Of a stretch of 64,000 nt of DNA, positions 25,352 to 38,700 are shown one piece after another. Location of the stretch: positions 31,269 to 95,268 of the forward strand of contig CAZNRX010000006.1 of assembly GCA_964575455.1 (NCBI GenBank), in the 5' to 3' direction. The notes beneath the pieces are model-generated. The model saw only the letters and a program-made list of their open reading frames with translations. It had not been told where the DNA came from and did not search any database. Each line of letters starts with the position of its first letter. The first letter of the stretch is position 1. The stretch is from SKLM01 sp964575455. GTDB taxonomy: Bacteria > Chloroflexota > Anaerolineae > B4-G1. Both the position numbers and the translations under genes were made by a program.

Positions 25352-26656
25352 ATGGGTAAGAAAAGAAGGCACCACCGCAGGCGCCCAACTCAGCGGGGCC
25401 GAAAACAAGAACCGCAGACGTATCGCTGGGACGACCCCTTGCCGCCACTCCGCGCGGAGGATCGTCTCTCCACGATGATGGACTACCGTGAGATCGTGCC
25501 GGGCTACGACGACTTCGTGGCCGAATTTGGCAAGGAGGGCTTCGACGAGCGCATGGACGAGCTCTTCTTCCTCCTGGGTCACTCCTCGCGGCTGCTCGAC
25601 GAGCCTGAGTTTCAAGACCTGAGCGTGCCAATAGCCCCGCACGACTTCCTGGTCTTCGAGGCCACTGAGGTGATTCACGAAACGCTCGAGAACGACGATA
25701 GCCTCTCACATCCCGATGGAGGTTACATCGCCCCCTACGAGCACATCCTCCGCCACGCTATGCACCGCTACCTGACACCGGCGCTCCAGGGCGGCCTCCA
25801 CCGTCGGGCGCGACGCGTAGCCCACCGCTGTGAGGGCACCGCCCTGGGATTGATGGCCACTGCGCTGCAGACCGCCCTGGATGACGAAGGCATACCGAGA
25901 GTCATCATCGGCCTGTTCCAGAAGCTATTCTTCGACGCAATCCTGGACGCTATCTTCAATCACGACGAGCAGTTCGAGACCGAGTGGGAGGAGCGCGACC
26001 GCTCGCTGGATCGCTGGATGGAGCAGATCGCTGCGGCGGACTTCGATCGGCCGGCCGAGCGAGCGGTGGAGAGGCTGGTGGCGGCCGGCACTCGGGCACT
26101 GCCGCACCTGACCCATCTGTTTTATGACACCAATCGTGGGTACGACGACTACGCCGTCGCCACCGCGTTTGAGGCTTTCGCACGCATCCCCAGTCAGCTC
26201 TCCCTCTGGGTCCTGGTGCAGGGTCTGTTGGACGACAATGATTGGGCTTCGGAGGAAGCAGCTGATCGACTGGCGGAGCTGCCGGAACTGACCTGCCCCT
26301 ATCTCCACTATGCCCTGACGATCCCCGATGGCCCAGAGTGGTTGGTCGCGCTCTGGGGTTACCATATACTGGCACGGGCCAGATGTTCTGGAGCTTTCGA
26401 ACTTCTGCTGGATGGGCTGTCGTATGTCGGCGACTCGCCGTATTCAGCGGAGGGCATTCAGGTATCTGCCAGTTCCGGCCTGCTGGAGCTGGGCGACGAA
26501 CGGGCGATCCCTGTTCTGCGGGACTGGCTGCGGGACCCGAAGGCAGATATAAACGCGCGGGGCGAGTTTCTGTACGAGCTCTTGGGCAGCGAGGACAATC
26601 ACCCCTGGGCCGACGAGATCGCTGGCGATCTGACGCCCGATACGCTGCCCGCCTGA
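25352..26656 (+). CDS. helical-repeat (HEAT-like) protein of unknown function
   Basis: 434 residues. A very basic N-terminus (MGKKRRHHRRRPTQRGRK) is followed by an acidic, alpha-helical protein. The second half (about 215-430) shows irregular HEAT-like helical pairs (RAVERLVAAGTRALPHLTHL, EAADRLAELPELTCPYLHYA, LLELGDERAIPVLRDWLRD). The basic tail suggests nucleic acid or ribosome contact, but no catalytic motif is visible. GAGGAGG lies 6 nt before the ATG. It is monocistronic and converges on the giant gene with a 90-nt gap that shows no clear terminator. Confidence 0.7.
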   Translation: MGKKRRHHRRRPTQRGRKQEPQTYRWDDPLPPLRAEDRLSTMMDYREIVPGYDDFVAEFGKEGFDERMDELFFLLGHSSRLLDEPEFQDLSVPIAPHDFLVFEATEVIHETLENDDSLSHPDGGYIAPYEHILRHAMHRYLTPALQGGLHRRARRVAHRCEGTALGLMATALQTALDDEGIPRVIIGLFQKLFFDAILDAIFNHDEQFETEWEERDRSLDRWMEQIAAADFDRPAERAVERLVAAGTRALPHLTHLFYDTNRGYDDYAVATAFEAFARIPSQLSLWVLVQGLLDDNDWASEEAADRLAELPELTCPYLHYALTIPDGPEWLVALWGYHILARARCSGAFELLLDGLSYVGDSPYSAEGIQVSASSGLLELGDERAIPVLRDWLRDPKADINARGEFLYELLGSEDNHPWADEIAGDLTPDTLPA

Positions 26657-26746
26657 GCGGAATGGGAGCAGCGCTCGGGCGGCACTCCGCCAAGGCCGTT
26701 CCGGCCCGGCTGCGTGCCCAACTACGAACGGGTATCGTTTGATGTC

Positions 26747-29700
26747 CTAACGCCTTCGCACAGTCAGCACCACGGCTGCCGCGAGCGCGGCCAGCATCAC
26801 CGGTATGATCAACAGGGTCCGCTGCCACAGCGAGGTCGAGGGGGCCATGGCCAGCGTCGACCCGCCCACCGCAACGGGCTGCCCCTGACCCAGCAGGGCA
26901 AACTGGCTCAGGTGGCAGATCTCGACCGCCAGCCAGTTTTCGGCCGGGTGCCGCTCGTACCCGTTGCACGCCGCGTCCTCCCACGTGCCGCCCGTCCAAA
27001 CGTACAGCGCCAGCACCGCTTCATCGAGTCCCGCCACGTCCTCGTCGCTGTAGTGGAGGGTGATCGAGATTGGCTCCTTGAAGACGTAGCCCGGCTGCAC
27101 GTAGGGCCCCTTGTAGATCTCCAGCAGGAAGGCGTGCCCGGCGAAGAGGAACGGCACTGTGGGGTGGGTCGGGCCGTCGAGCGGCGTGAGGATCAGAGTG
27201 AGGGTGTCGGTCACGGCGCCGGCCGGGATCTCCACCGTCGTGGTGTAGCCCTGGTCGTCGACGGCGATCAGGGTGCCGCCATCCTCCGGCGTGACGGTGA
27301 TGATCACCGCGTCTGGGTGCTGGGCGGCGATGACGGCGTGGTCCGCGCCGTTCTCTGAATCAGGATCAACCCACCCGGACGGGCTGATGACGGCCGTATT
27401 GGTGATCAGCGTGCCCGGCGTGACCGCATCCACCTGGGCCGTGATGCCCAGATGAGTGGTACCACCGCCGCCAGCCAAGCAGGGCACAGACCAGAACCCG
27501 CTGCCCTCGTCGTAGTTTCCGCTGTCGTCCGATAGGTAGCTCACGCCGCTCGGCAGCGCGTCGGTGACCACCACGCCCACTGCGTCGCCGGGATTGCCGT
27601 TGGTCACCGTGACGGTGTAGACGATGCTCTCGCCGGAGCGGGGCGTGTAATCGCTCACCCGCTTCTCCAGCGCCAGATCGGGATTGCGCACGGTGACGAC
27701 TGTCACGTCGGTGTCGTTCAAGCCCCAGTTGTCGGTCACGGTGAGAGTGAACGTGATAGGCCCTGCCGTCCCCGGCGCCGTGAACGTGGGGGAGACCGCG
27801 CCAGCATCGCTCAGCGTGACGGACGGGCCGCCCGTCTGCTTCCAGCCGTAGGTAAGCGGTTCGCCGTCGGGATGGAAGCTGCCGCTGCCGTGGAGCGCGA
27901 CCTCGTCGCCTGGGTCAGCACATTGGTCGTCGCCAGCGTCGGCCGTCGGTGGCGTGCCGACGTGCACGTCGACCGGACCGGCATAACCGACGTTGTGCGC
28001 CACGTCGGTGGCCCGAGCACGCAGGGTGTGCGTGACGCCGGACACCGACGGGTTCCACGGGAGTTGCCACTGCTGCAAACCATTGCCGTCGGGCGCGCCC
28101 AGCGAGGCCAGCTGCCATCCCCCGCCGTCTATCTGCACCTCCGCCGTGATCACCTCCCCACCCAGAGGAAGGTCCCTGGCCGTCCCGTCGATATCGACCG
28201 GGCCGACGCTCACAGCCGAGGGCACGTCTAGCGTCACCGTAGGTGGGGTCGTGTCACTGAACTGGAGGCTGGTGACGTCCTCCAACCCACACTGATCGAT
28301 GGCACGCACGTCCACCTGCCAATCGGTCTTCTCCGGCAGCGCCAGGTCCGCCGACCAGAAGAGCGTCCCGGAGGCCGGTTGCCAACCGCCGCCGTCGATA
28401 CGATAGTCCACCGCACCCACACCGCTGCCGTTGCCGTCGCTGGCCGTGCCGATGACGGGGCGGATCGTCTTCGCCGGGTCGGTGGTGACGGTGAGGGTGG
28501 GCGGCTGGCAGTCCAGCCGGTGGGCCAGATCGAGGGTTACGGCAGGCGCAGCCAGGAGCTCCACGCTCAGGCTCATGGGCGCCGAGCCGGCCAGATCGCA
28601 CACATTCGTCGCCAGGGTGCCAGTGACCGTCACCCTGTGCTCCGCGCCCGGCGGCAGCGACGGTATCTCGAAGTCCCATCCACCCTTGTGAATCGCGCCG
28701 GCCACGCCTTTGTAGTTGAGCCCAGCACCGGGTTCGAGCGCCAGATCCAGTGCCGGCGTGGTGAAGACTTCCTGGTTGGCCAGCTCAAATACGTACCCGA
28801 GATCGCTGCCGGGACACCAGGCCGCTTGCGGGGCCTGCACGCTGTCGAGAGACATACCCACGTCGATCCCCTTCGGCTGACCCTTGCTTGGGACTGTGAA
28901 CGAGAAGAGGCGCGTTGGATCGTAGAGGTCGATCCAGCTGTAGCCCTCCGAGCAGACATCCGTCAATGGGTTGGTTGTGGGGAAGACGGCCCAGGGAGTC
29001 CCATCGTCATCTACCGCATAGGCGATCATACCCACGTCCACACTATCCACTGTCATCGTGGGCCACTTGCCGCTAGATAGCACGTCGAGCCAGTCGATGC
29101 GGACCTCGGTGTCGCCGCCCTCCCCGTGGGCGAACTCCCAGTCTGCGCCGATGTCCTCTTGCCAGGAGCCGCTTGAGCAGGTCCAGAGCGTTCCGCTGAC
29201 CGGTCCACTGATGCTGATGGCGTGATCTGCTTCGAAGGGTAGCGTCTGGCACGTAGGGATGGCCGTCACGGGCTCGGAGCACCCCCCGTCGCCCGCGTCC
29301 AGATAGGTCCACATCTCCCCATCCAGCGTCCACCACGCCCCCGACCATCCCCAGTAAACGTCGCTGCCATCCCAGGTGGCGAAGAGCTCTTGCGGACCCC
29401 ACCAGTCCGCGTCGGTGCCTCTGCGCTGGAAGTCGTCCATGAAATCACCGATACCCCACTCAAGGAGGTCGGGTGCGATCTCCCACCAGTCGTCCATGTT
29501 GATCCGGCCGTCCATCACGATCGTCTGCACCCGGTCATTGAATGACTTGCTCGTATCGCTGAACGTCCCCACGTGCCATGGCCCGTAATGGCGGATGCTC
29601 TGATTGCCGGGTAAATCCTGGACGGCGAGATGAACGTACCAGTCCCCCGGGGTGTTGAGGCCGTGCGTGTAGCTGGTGACAGCTCCCAGGTTCGTTGTGG

Positions 29701-32700
29701 GCAGCGTGTCGCTGACCTTGTCCACGGCGATGAGGGTGTCGGCGACGCCGCTGCCGTCGAAAGGCTTCTGCCAGGTCACACGCAGGTCGACAGGGATGTC
29801 GAAATGCGTCCCCGGCTTCGCGTCCCGCTCAACAGGGCCTACGAAGGCCGTGAAATCCGCTACGCTGGGGCCGGTGGGCGGGACGCTGTCAACCGTGAAG
29901 ACGCGAGACACCATGTCGCTGTTCCCGGCCTGGTCGCGGGCGCGGACCTGCGCCGGGAAGCTGACGTACGCCTGATCCTCCGGCGGCTCCCATGTCAGCT
30001 CCCAGTCCTGGCCGTCGACGGTCCCTGGCAGCCAGGCATACCCCCCATCGAGGCTGACCTCCACCGCCGCCACGCCGCTGTCGTCGTCCGTGACGGTGCC
30101 GGAGAAGACGACGGTGCCCGTGAACCACTCGCCCTCAGTCGGCGAGCTGACCACGAGCGTCGGCGACACCATGTCCGTGCCTGCAGACCCGGATACCTGG
30201 AGCGACCTCGTATCGCTCATCACGTTGCCGGCCTTGTCCACGGCAAACGCCCCGACGTCCGTGTAGGATCCCTCGTCCAGAGCGACCCAAGCGCGGAAGG
30301 TGCGCGGTTCCTGGCCCTCCTCGTCCCAGGGGTCGGCCGCCCATTCGGCGTCGTACTCTACACCATCCACCTCAAACCAGACATCGTCGACGCTGAACGC
30401 GCCGGTGGCGTCGTAGTCGTAGGCCTCCGCCCGCAGCTGGAGCGGGGTGGACACAACGTCACTATCGACAGGCAGCGTCCAGGTGACGACCGGCGAGATA
30501 CCGTCGGCTACAAAGGCGCCGTCGTACCAATCCTCTTCGTACGCTTCCTCCTCCCGGTTCCCGGCCACATCGCCAGCGCGGCTGTAGAAGCGGTAGAGGC
30601 TGTCGGCGGCGGGGGTGTAGCTGGCATCCCAGAAAGAGACGGCCTCCTGGGGCGAATCGAGCATCACGGCCGTCCATGCCCCTGGCACCGTCGCGGTGAC
30701 CGGATCGGCGGGATCGCCGACCTGGGTGAAGCCGACCTCGACCTGTCCGACGCCCGAGTTCCCGGTGGCGGAGGAGACGTCCTCGCGTCCCAGGAAGACG
30801 GGCAGTGGCGCGGCCGTCAGCTCGTAGTAGCCCATGTCGGACCGCTCGCCTCCGCCCGGCGCCACCTCAGCGAAAGGCGATGCGGCGTCCCTGGCGGGCG
30901 AACCGGCACCTATCCGATACCCACTGGTGAAGCCCGCGTCATTGTCGCACACGTCATTGGGCCCTCGGTCCACGTTCGAGTAGTAAGCCACAGACCCAGA
31001 AGGCCCTCTCAAGTTGTAGTCGCTTAAGATCTGGCCGCTGTCCTCCACGCGCAAGTAGGAGACGCGATGACCTGTGTTGTGGAGGACGTTGTTCTCCACG
31101 GTGGCCCAGGTGCCCGGCCCGCTGCTCAGGACGGCGGTTTTGTCCTCGGGGAGCGCCACGGTGTTGAAGGAGACCAGCCCCGATGAGCGGCCGCTGAAGC
31201 CCACGCCGACGTCGCAGCCATTGATGATGTTGCGCACGATCGTCACCCCGTTCGACGCACCGGTGACGGTGATGCCGGCCGTGCCGGAGCAGCCCGTGAT
31301 GGTGAGGCCGCTGATCTCGGACTGCGCCACGGCATCGAACGTCACGGGCGGTCCAACGCCCTGGGCGTCGATGGTGGTCTCCTCGGCGCCGCTGCCGACC
31401 AAGCGCACGTGGCTGGGGATGGTGATGGTCTCGGTATAGGTGCCCGGTGCAACGCCGACGGTGTAGCCCAGACCCTGCAGGTTGCGCATGTTTCCGTCGG
31501 CCTGGTCAAGCCCGTCCTGGATGACGTCGAAGGCGTCCACCTGCCAGGAGAGGCCATCGTTGACGCAGTCCTCGCAGTAGTCGTCGTCGACGTAGATCGC
31601 GGCGCGGTTCTGCTCGATGTAGCCGATGTCCACCCGACCCCCGGCCCCCGGCGGCGGCGGGTCACCCGGGTCGCCAGCGTCGATCACGGGGGAAGCATCC
31701 TGGGTGTGGTAGTCGTGCGACGGTGGGCCGGGATCCACGAACAGGGGGTCGAGGAACAGCTCGCCAGGGCCAGGGTTCTCCGGATCGAGGTCGGTGCCGT
31801 TCTGCCAGTAGATGTTGTACTTGTGCAGCTTGCGGGTGGTGCATCCATCGTCGTAGCGCAGGCCAGTGTCGGCGTTGTGGGCGAAGACGGTGTTGCGCAC
31901 GTCCACCGGCGCGCAGCCGGCCGCCGCGAACCCGTTCGTGTTGGAGACGACGGTGTTGTTGACCACCTCCAGGTTGGTGGCCTCACCCGTGGCACTGATG
32001 GCCGTGCTGGCGCCGCGGATGATGGCCCGCTCCAGGGTGATGGATTGCGCGCCGTCCTCCACCAGCAGGCCGTCCACCCCGCTGCCGTCGCCATTGAGTG
32101 TCAGCATCGACAGCTTTGCCCCGACCACGCCCTCGGCGCGCACCATCGCTGGCTCAGAGCTGCCCGCGGGCGGCTCCACGATGGTCAGGTCGGCGCCGTT
32201 TCCCCCGACCTCGACCCCGCTCATCAAGTAGAAGGTCTGCTCATAGGTGCCCGGACGGAGTTGGACGCGGTTGGCGCCGCTGTCGATCGCGTCCTGGATG
32301 CTGTTGAACGCCTCGCCGTCGCCGACCATGGCGTCTGTGCGGTAGGCGTGGTAGCCGCCGTCCAGGATGGTGCCGGTATCCAGTCGATAGACGTCGCGGT
32401 CCGGATCGAGGAAGCGTGCCTCGTCGTGGGTGAGCTGCACGCTACTATACAGAATCGGTGGCGGCGACCAGGCGACGCCGCGGCGACCGATCCAGCTGTT
32501 GCTGTTGCCACCGACCACGAAGTCGTCGGGCCAGGTGACCAGATCGGCCAGGTTGATCCAGTCAGCGGAGGAGGCTGTCTCCGGAGCCGACAGGGCCACA
32601 TGATCCAGCGTCAGTTTCTCCGGGTAGATGCCCACCGGCGCATGCTGCCACAGCTTCTGCCCCCCGCCGGGCACGCCGAAGAGCTTCCGTCCGACACGGA

Positions 32701-35700
32701 CCAGCCCCCCGCCCTCGACGACCTGGTCGGGCGTCTCCTGAAGCGTCTCCCAGCTGTCGGTCGGAATGTGGTAACGGAGGAAGTCCTTGCCGTTGCCGCC
32801 TGCGAGCACGTAGAGCCAATCGCCTCCGTCCCAGGCCACCCCACCGCCCGCGCCGACGACGGGCCCAGTGACAGGGATCGACGCGCGCACCTCCCAGTCG
32901 TCCGCAGCAGGGTCGTACCGGTCGAGGTCCCCAGTATCGCCGCCGCGCAGTGCGTAAAGGGTGTCGTCGGCCCAGGTCAGCCCGCCACCGGCGCCAAGGC
33001 CGGCAGGTGCGCTGGCTCTCTCCTCCCAGGCATCGCTGCTGATGGTGTAGCGATAGAGCTCCGCCGATCCGCTGCCACCGATAGCGTAAAGGTGTCCATC
33101 CCCATCGCTCACGATGGAGGCGCCATCGCCCACGAACTGGGGCAGCACAGCCCGCTCGTGCCAGGTCGATCCGTCGTACTCGTAGAGGGACTGCTGGCTC
33201 AGGCCGACCCACTGCCCGCCGTCCCAGTGGGCGAAGTGCAGCGCTGGCTCCTCTCCCGCCAGCGTGAAGGCGCCACCGATGTACGTGTCGCCCCCCTGGT
33301 GAATCAGGGCGCGCACGCTGCCGTTGACGCCGTCACCCAGCGTATGCCAGGAGCCGCCAGCGTCGGGGAAGGTATCGTAGGTGGCCACGTGCAGCGCGCC
33401 GGTGCTCCCGCCTACCTGGGTGAAGTCGCCGCCGACGTAGAGATGATTACCAGCCACCTCCAGCGTCCTCACGGGGGCATTGGCCTCCAGATACCCGGGG
33501 ACGCGCCATTCTTTGTCGGCGAAGATGGCCAGGTTGCTGGCGCTCCCACCAGCGCTACACCAGTTCCCTTCAGGCCACCAACAGCCGCCGCCACCTCTGT
33601 CGTAGCACCCATCCGTATAGAAGCACTTCACATTGTCGATGTCCCCGCCCACCACCAGATCGTCCCCCGCGTAGAAGTCAAAGGCGTAGATATCGCTTCC
33701 CTTGCGCAGGTCGCTCTTTCTCGGCGTGCCAGCGATCCAGGTGCCCGAGGTCTTGGCCAGACCATACTCAGCCGGATCCCGGCAACCATCGGTTCCAAAG
33801 GCCTCAGCACCAACCACGTGGAAGCGCCCTCCCAGATAGAGGATGTAGTCGTCCCCCTGCTCCAGGGCGCTGACGTGACGGCCGGAGGACAGGATGCCGT
33901 TGCAGGTGTCACTGGGAGGATCCGCGATCCTGTACCAGGCGCCGTCGCCCTCCCGCCTGGCGATCTTGTGGGCCGAGACGCCGCCGATGTCATCAAACGT
34001 GCCGCCCACCACGATCCAACCACCGTGGAAGACCATGGTGCGTATCGCCCCTCCGCTGGCTATGTCGCCCCAGTTCTCCCAGAACGATCCGCCTGCGGGC
34101 AGGTGGCGGAGCCCGAAGGTCCCCCCGGCGTAGAGCCCATCCCCGTCAACCAGCAAGGCGTAGACTGCCCCGTCGGGGGGCTGACCAACATCGACGGGGG
34201 CTTCCCACGCGCTTCCGTTCCATGCGGCAACGTAGGGAACCGCAACATCCCCGACGTGCTGGAAGTCGCCGCCGACGTAGATCTCATCCTCGCTGACATA
34301 GGCGATGGCGTAGACCGGCCCGTCGAAACCGGTGGCGGGGTCCCGACGCAGGGCCCACAGGCGGCCACTCTCGTCGGCGGTGGCGGCGGCTTGGACGGCC
34401 GCCGGGGCGTCGGGGATGGAGCCCCACAGACCGGTCTCCACGCTGTAGGCGTCAATCGTGCCGCTGTCGTCCACCAGATAGACGTTCTCCCCGTCGGCAA
34501 AGAGGCCCCCATCGGCGCTGGTGGCGGTCTCAGCGTCGGTGGAGACGGTGCTCCAGGCAGCGTCCATGGCCGGATCGGGACCACCCTCCAGGTGGATGTG
34601 GTCGTCGCCGCCCGCCAACGTGCAGCGCGTGAGCCTGAGGGAGCTGGTGCGATCCATAGAGACCGCGTGCTGCGTGAAATCGTAAACCAGCACCCGCTCC
34701 AGGACCGTCTTCTTGTCCACATCGTCGTAGCCCCCCACGCCAGCGCCATCCAGGGCCAGGGCGTTCTGGGCGCTGCGCAGGGTGAGATTCTCCAGCCTGA
34801 CGCCCTCGGCGTTCTGAACCTTGACCGCAAACGCGCCGTTGCCACCGTCCACAAAGACCGCGTCGGGGTGGACGCCGGAGATGGTCAGGTCGTTCACCCC
34901 GTCAACGGTGAAACTGTCGTATGCGCCCGGCTCCACGTTGATTGTATCACCGTTCCCGGCAGCGCCTACCGCGTCCTGGATGCTGGTGAAGTCAGCTCCG
35001 CCGTCGTCATCCACGGTATAGGTGTTGGCCTGGATCTGCAGACCTGCTGCTTCGCTTATTTGCTGACTCGCTGACTCGCTGACTCGCACCACCGGCAGAT
35101 CCTCGGGGTCGACGTGCGGCAATGGCCCGTAGTCCAGCGCGCTCGCCAGGCCCACGCCGAGCTCGTCCGGCACCAGCAGCAGGTCGGAGGAGCCGTCGCT
35201 ATTCAGGTCGGATCCGGTCGCGTAGGGTGCTGTCGCGGCAGCCCGCACGTCGGTCAACGTCGCCTGGACCGAGCCGAGATCCGCCCCGAGCACCAGGTAG
35301 GCGTCGCCGTCGGCATTGCGGACGAGGACGTCCGCCAACCCATCGGCGTCGACGTCGCCCGGCGCGGCGAGGAACCCAGACGGCTCGGGAGTGAAATCGA
35401 GCGCCTGGATGGGCCAGGCCCGGCCGGCGTCCCCGAAGACCACCGTGGGCTGGTCGCCGTCGGCGTAGATGAAGTCGGCGAGAGCGTCGCCGTTCACGTC
35501 GCCCAGCGCGGCCAGCTCCGGCGCGCTGTCCGAGCTGTCGAAGGTAGCGACAGCGTGCTGGGTGGTGGTCAACGTCTCACCAGGCTCCTCTACCCCCGGC
35601 GAGAAGGTCTCCCGCCCCTCGAAGAGGTAGACCGTGCCGCCATGGGCGACCGCGAATTCGTCGAGTTGGTCGCCGTCCATGTCGCCGACGCCGCTCAGGA

Positions 35701-38700
35701 TCGCGCCGGCCGGGTCGGTGGCGACCTGAGCGGCCGCTCTCCTACCCAGCGGCACGGTCTTTGCCCAGGGATTGGCCTCACCCAGCAGCAGGTAGGCCTT
35801 CCCCTCGGCGCCCGTGACGCCGATGAGCAGATCAGCAAGGCCGTCGCCGTTCACGTCGCCCGCAGCGGCCAGAGCGGAGAGGTCACCGAGACCGGTCAGG
35901 TCGATGACGGACCAGTAGCCGTGCCGGTCGCCCTCGAGCGCCTGGTCGCGTCCCAGCACGCCGGGTCGTCCAAAGACCAGGAATGCACGATCGTTCTGCG
36001 CGTCGCCGACCAGCAAGTCGTCGAAGCCGTCGCCGTTCACGTCGCCCGCGGCGGCCAACGTGGCTCCGATGCCCGCGTCGTCCGCGCCGACAAGGGACGT
36101 GCGGCTCTCTGCCAGGAGCTCGGCGTCGGTCGGGACCGGCCAGCCTCCGGCACGGCCGTAGACCACGGTCACCTCCCCGTCCCCACCCCGGGCCGCCGGC
36201 AGGCCGACCGCGAAGTCGCTCATTCGGTCCCCGTTGAAGTCGCCCAGCCACGTCACGCTGACGCCCTGGTCGTCATCGTCCACGGTGGTCAGCTCCAGCC
36301 ACATGGTGGCGTCGTCGATAGCGTCCAGCTCCCCGACCAACTCCACTGGACGGGAGGGCTCCGGCACGCGTCCCGCGTCGTTGGTTACGCCGTAGAGATT
36401 GATTGGCTGGTCGGCAACGACGTGGGGTGGCGGATCCTCCAGGTACCTGCGGTCGGTCAGCTCGCTGGTGGGTGGGACGACGTCGACGAGGATGGTCCGC
36501 ATCAGCGTCTCGCTCCTGTTCCCGGCGCGATCGAAAGCGCGCACCTCCACGGTGTGCTCGCCCTGGGCCGATGCCTCATTGGGCAGCGTCCACGTGGTGT
36601 TCCAGTTGACGGTGAGGGGCGCACCGTCGTCGGACCACACCTCCTGCCATGGCCGTCCATCGGTGCTGATCTGCACCCGACGCAGCCCGACGAGATTGTC
36701 CCCGGCGTCGCCGCTCAAGGTGACGGTGATGGTCTGTCTGTCGCCCGGCCCGCTCGTGCCGCTCACGACTTCGCCAGACGCCAGGTCGAGCGTCACCGTG
36801 GGCGGCGTGTTGTCGACCGTCACGCTCACCTGGTCAGACGAGCCGACGCGCCCGACGTAGTCGTAGGCGCGAGCCTGCAACGTGTACCGGCCGTCCTCGG
36901 GCAGCTCCCAGGTGGTGGCCCAGGGGCTGATCCCCTCCGCATCCACCCAGCCCTGACCGGGGACGTCAACCTGCACCTGCGTCACCCAACTGCTCTGATC
37001 GCTTGCGGAGCCACCGACGACGTAGTTGCTGATGCCGCCGCCGAGGAGCGTGCCGCTCACCGGCGCGCTCACGGCAACCTGTGGGTCGTCCACGTCCACG
37101 GTCACCGCTACCTGGTCCACTACGTCCTCCTCAACGCCAGCCATGCGGTAGGGGAGCGTGACGCTGATCTCGCCCGAGGTGGAGGCGCCCAGGCCGCTGT
37201 CGACCGTGGCCGTGACCGTCGTATTGGCGCTCTCGGTCTCGAGCAGCGCGTAGGGGGCGGCAAAGGACCACTGCCGGCCGTTGCAGGAGGTCGCACCTTC
37301 CGTGGAGGGATTGCGATCGCCGCTCATGGCGCCCTCGGCCTCAATACTCGTGAAGAAGTCGGGCAGGCAGAGCTTGAGGGTGGACGTGACGGCGTGGGGT
37401 CCGGTGCTATCGAGGGCGATGTCCATGACCAACCGCTCGCCCGGCTCCAGGTAGGCCCCGATGGCGCCGTTGACTCGTTCCACCAGCGGGCCCGCTGTGA
37501 GCGAGAGGCGGGGTGCGTCGTTGTAGGCATAGGGGCTCGTCGCCTCGTTTCGCTCGCTTCTGTCGTTCAACCCGTCGCCGTCGACGTCGGCCACCAGCGG
37601 GTCGGAGAAGACCCAGGCCGTCCGGGTGGGAAGATCAACCTCCCAACCGCCCGTCCAGGCACCGCCCTCCCGGTGGAAGACCTCGTCGCCGTCCAGGAGG
37701 CCGTCGTTGTCCGAATCCGGTGCGTCGATCTTGGTGCCGAGCCGATACTCCAGGCCGTCGGATAGCCCGTCGCCGTCCGTGTCGTACGCGGTTGGATCGG
37801 TGCCCAGATCCTCGGTGGACAGATGCTCGAACTCGTCGGAAAGGCCGTCGCCGTCGCTGTCCCAGTTGTCGGGATCGGTGCCCAGGCTCTCCTCCCGGTC
37901 GTTCGGCAGCCCATCCCCGTCGCGATCCGGTGTGATGATCTCACCCCAGTTCCACAGGTCGAGCAGATTCGCGGGCAGGACGTCCAGATGGAGCGTGATC
38001 GGATCCCATTCGTCGCCCAGATCCGTGTAGGTGGCCTTTGTCTTGCAGATCTTGACCCAGCACTCCTTGTAGAGCGTCTTTGCTTCGGCCGACGCGCGGA
38101 TCTCCAGCTCGACGTTCCGCTTTGCCGTATCGAGCTCGAACTCGACGGCGACCGGGTCATGGCAGATGTTGGTCCTGCCGCGGATGGAGCAGTCCATGCT
38201 GCCATTCTTACTGACGGCGGTGGCCCCTGTGGCGCTGCCCCAGTACCGACCGCTCACCCAACTGTCCTCCAAATCATCGAACTCTCCATCGCTCGTGCGA
38301 CTGACCATACCCACACACTCATCGCTGACCCGAAAGCGATTCCCGACCACGATACCGGTCTCTTTGTCCATCACCTCGGTATCGAAGCCCACGAAACTGA
38401 CATCCTCGAACTCCGTCAGCACCTCGTGCTCGTAGATGAAGGACGTGACTGCCTCAATGAACGCTCCGACCAGCGTGAAGGCCCCACCCGTCACGAAATA
38501 GAGGACCAGATCGACCAGGCCAAGGATGCCGGTGAGGATGCCGGAGAAGACCGTCATCGCCACGATGATGGCGATGGTGACGATCGCCGTGACCAGGGCG
38601 CGCTTGGCCACTGGCGAACTCATGTCCCAACCGGTGCCCCAGAGCGTGACCAGGAAGTCGCCGACCGTGAGAGCTATGGCGAGGCCCGTCATCACGTTGC

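Noticed and set aside
31409..35074. A 1,221-codon open frame on the plus strand inside the giant gene
   Set aside because: It is the complement of the Asp/Gly/Val-rich, high-GC giant gene. Its translation is His/Arg/Gln-rich with no domain resemblance and no ribosome binding site, while the minus-strand frame shows clear FG-GAP, Kelch and beta-helix repeats.
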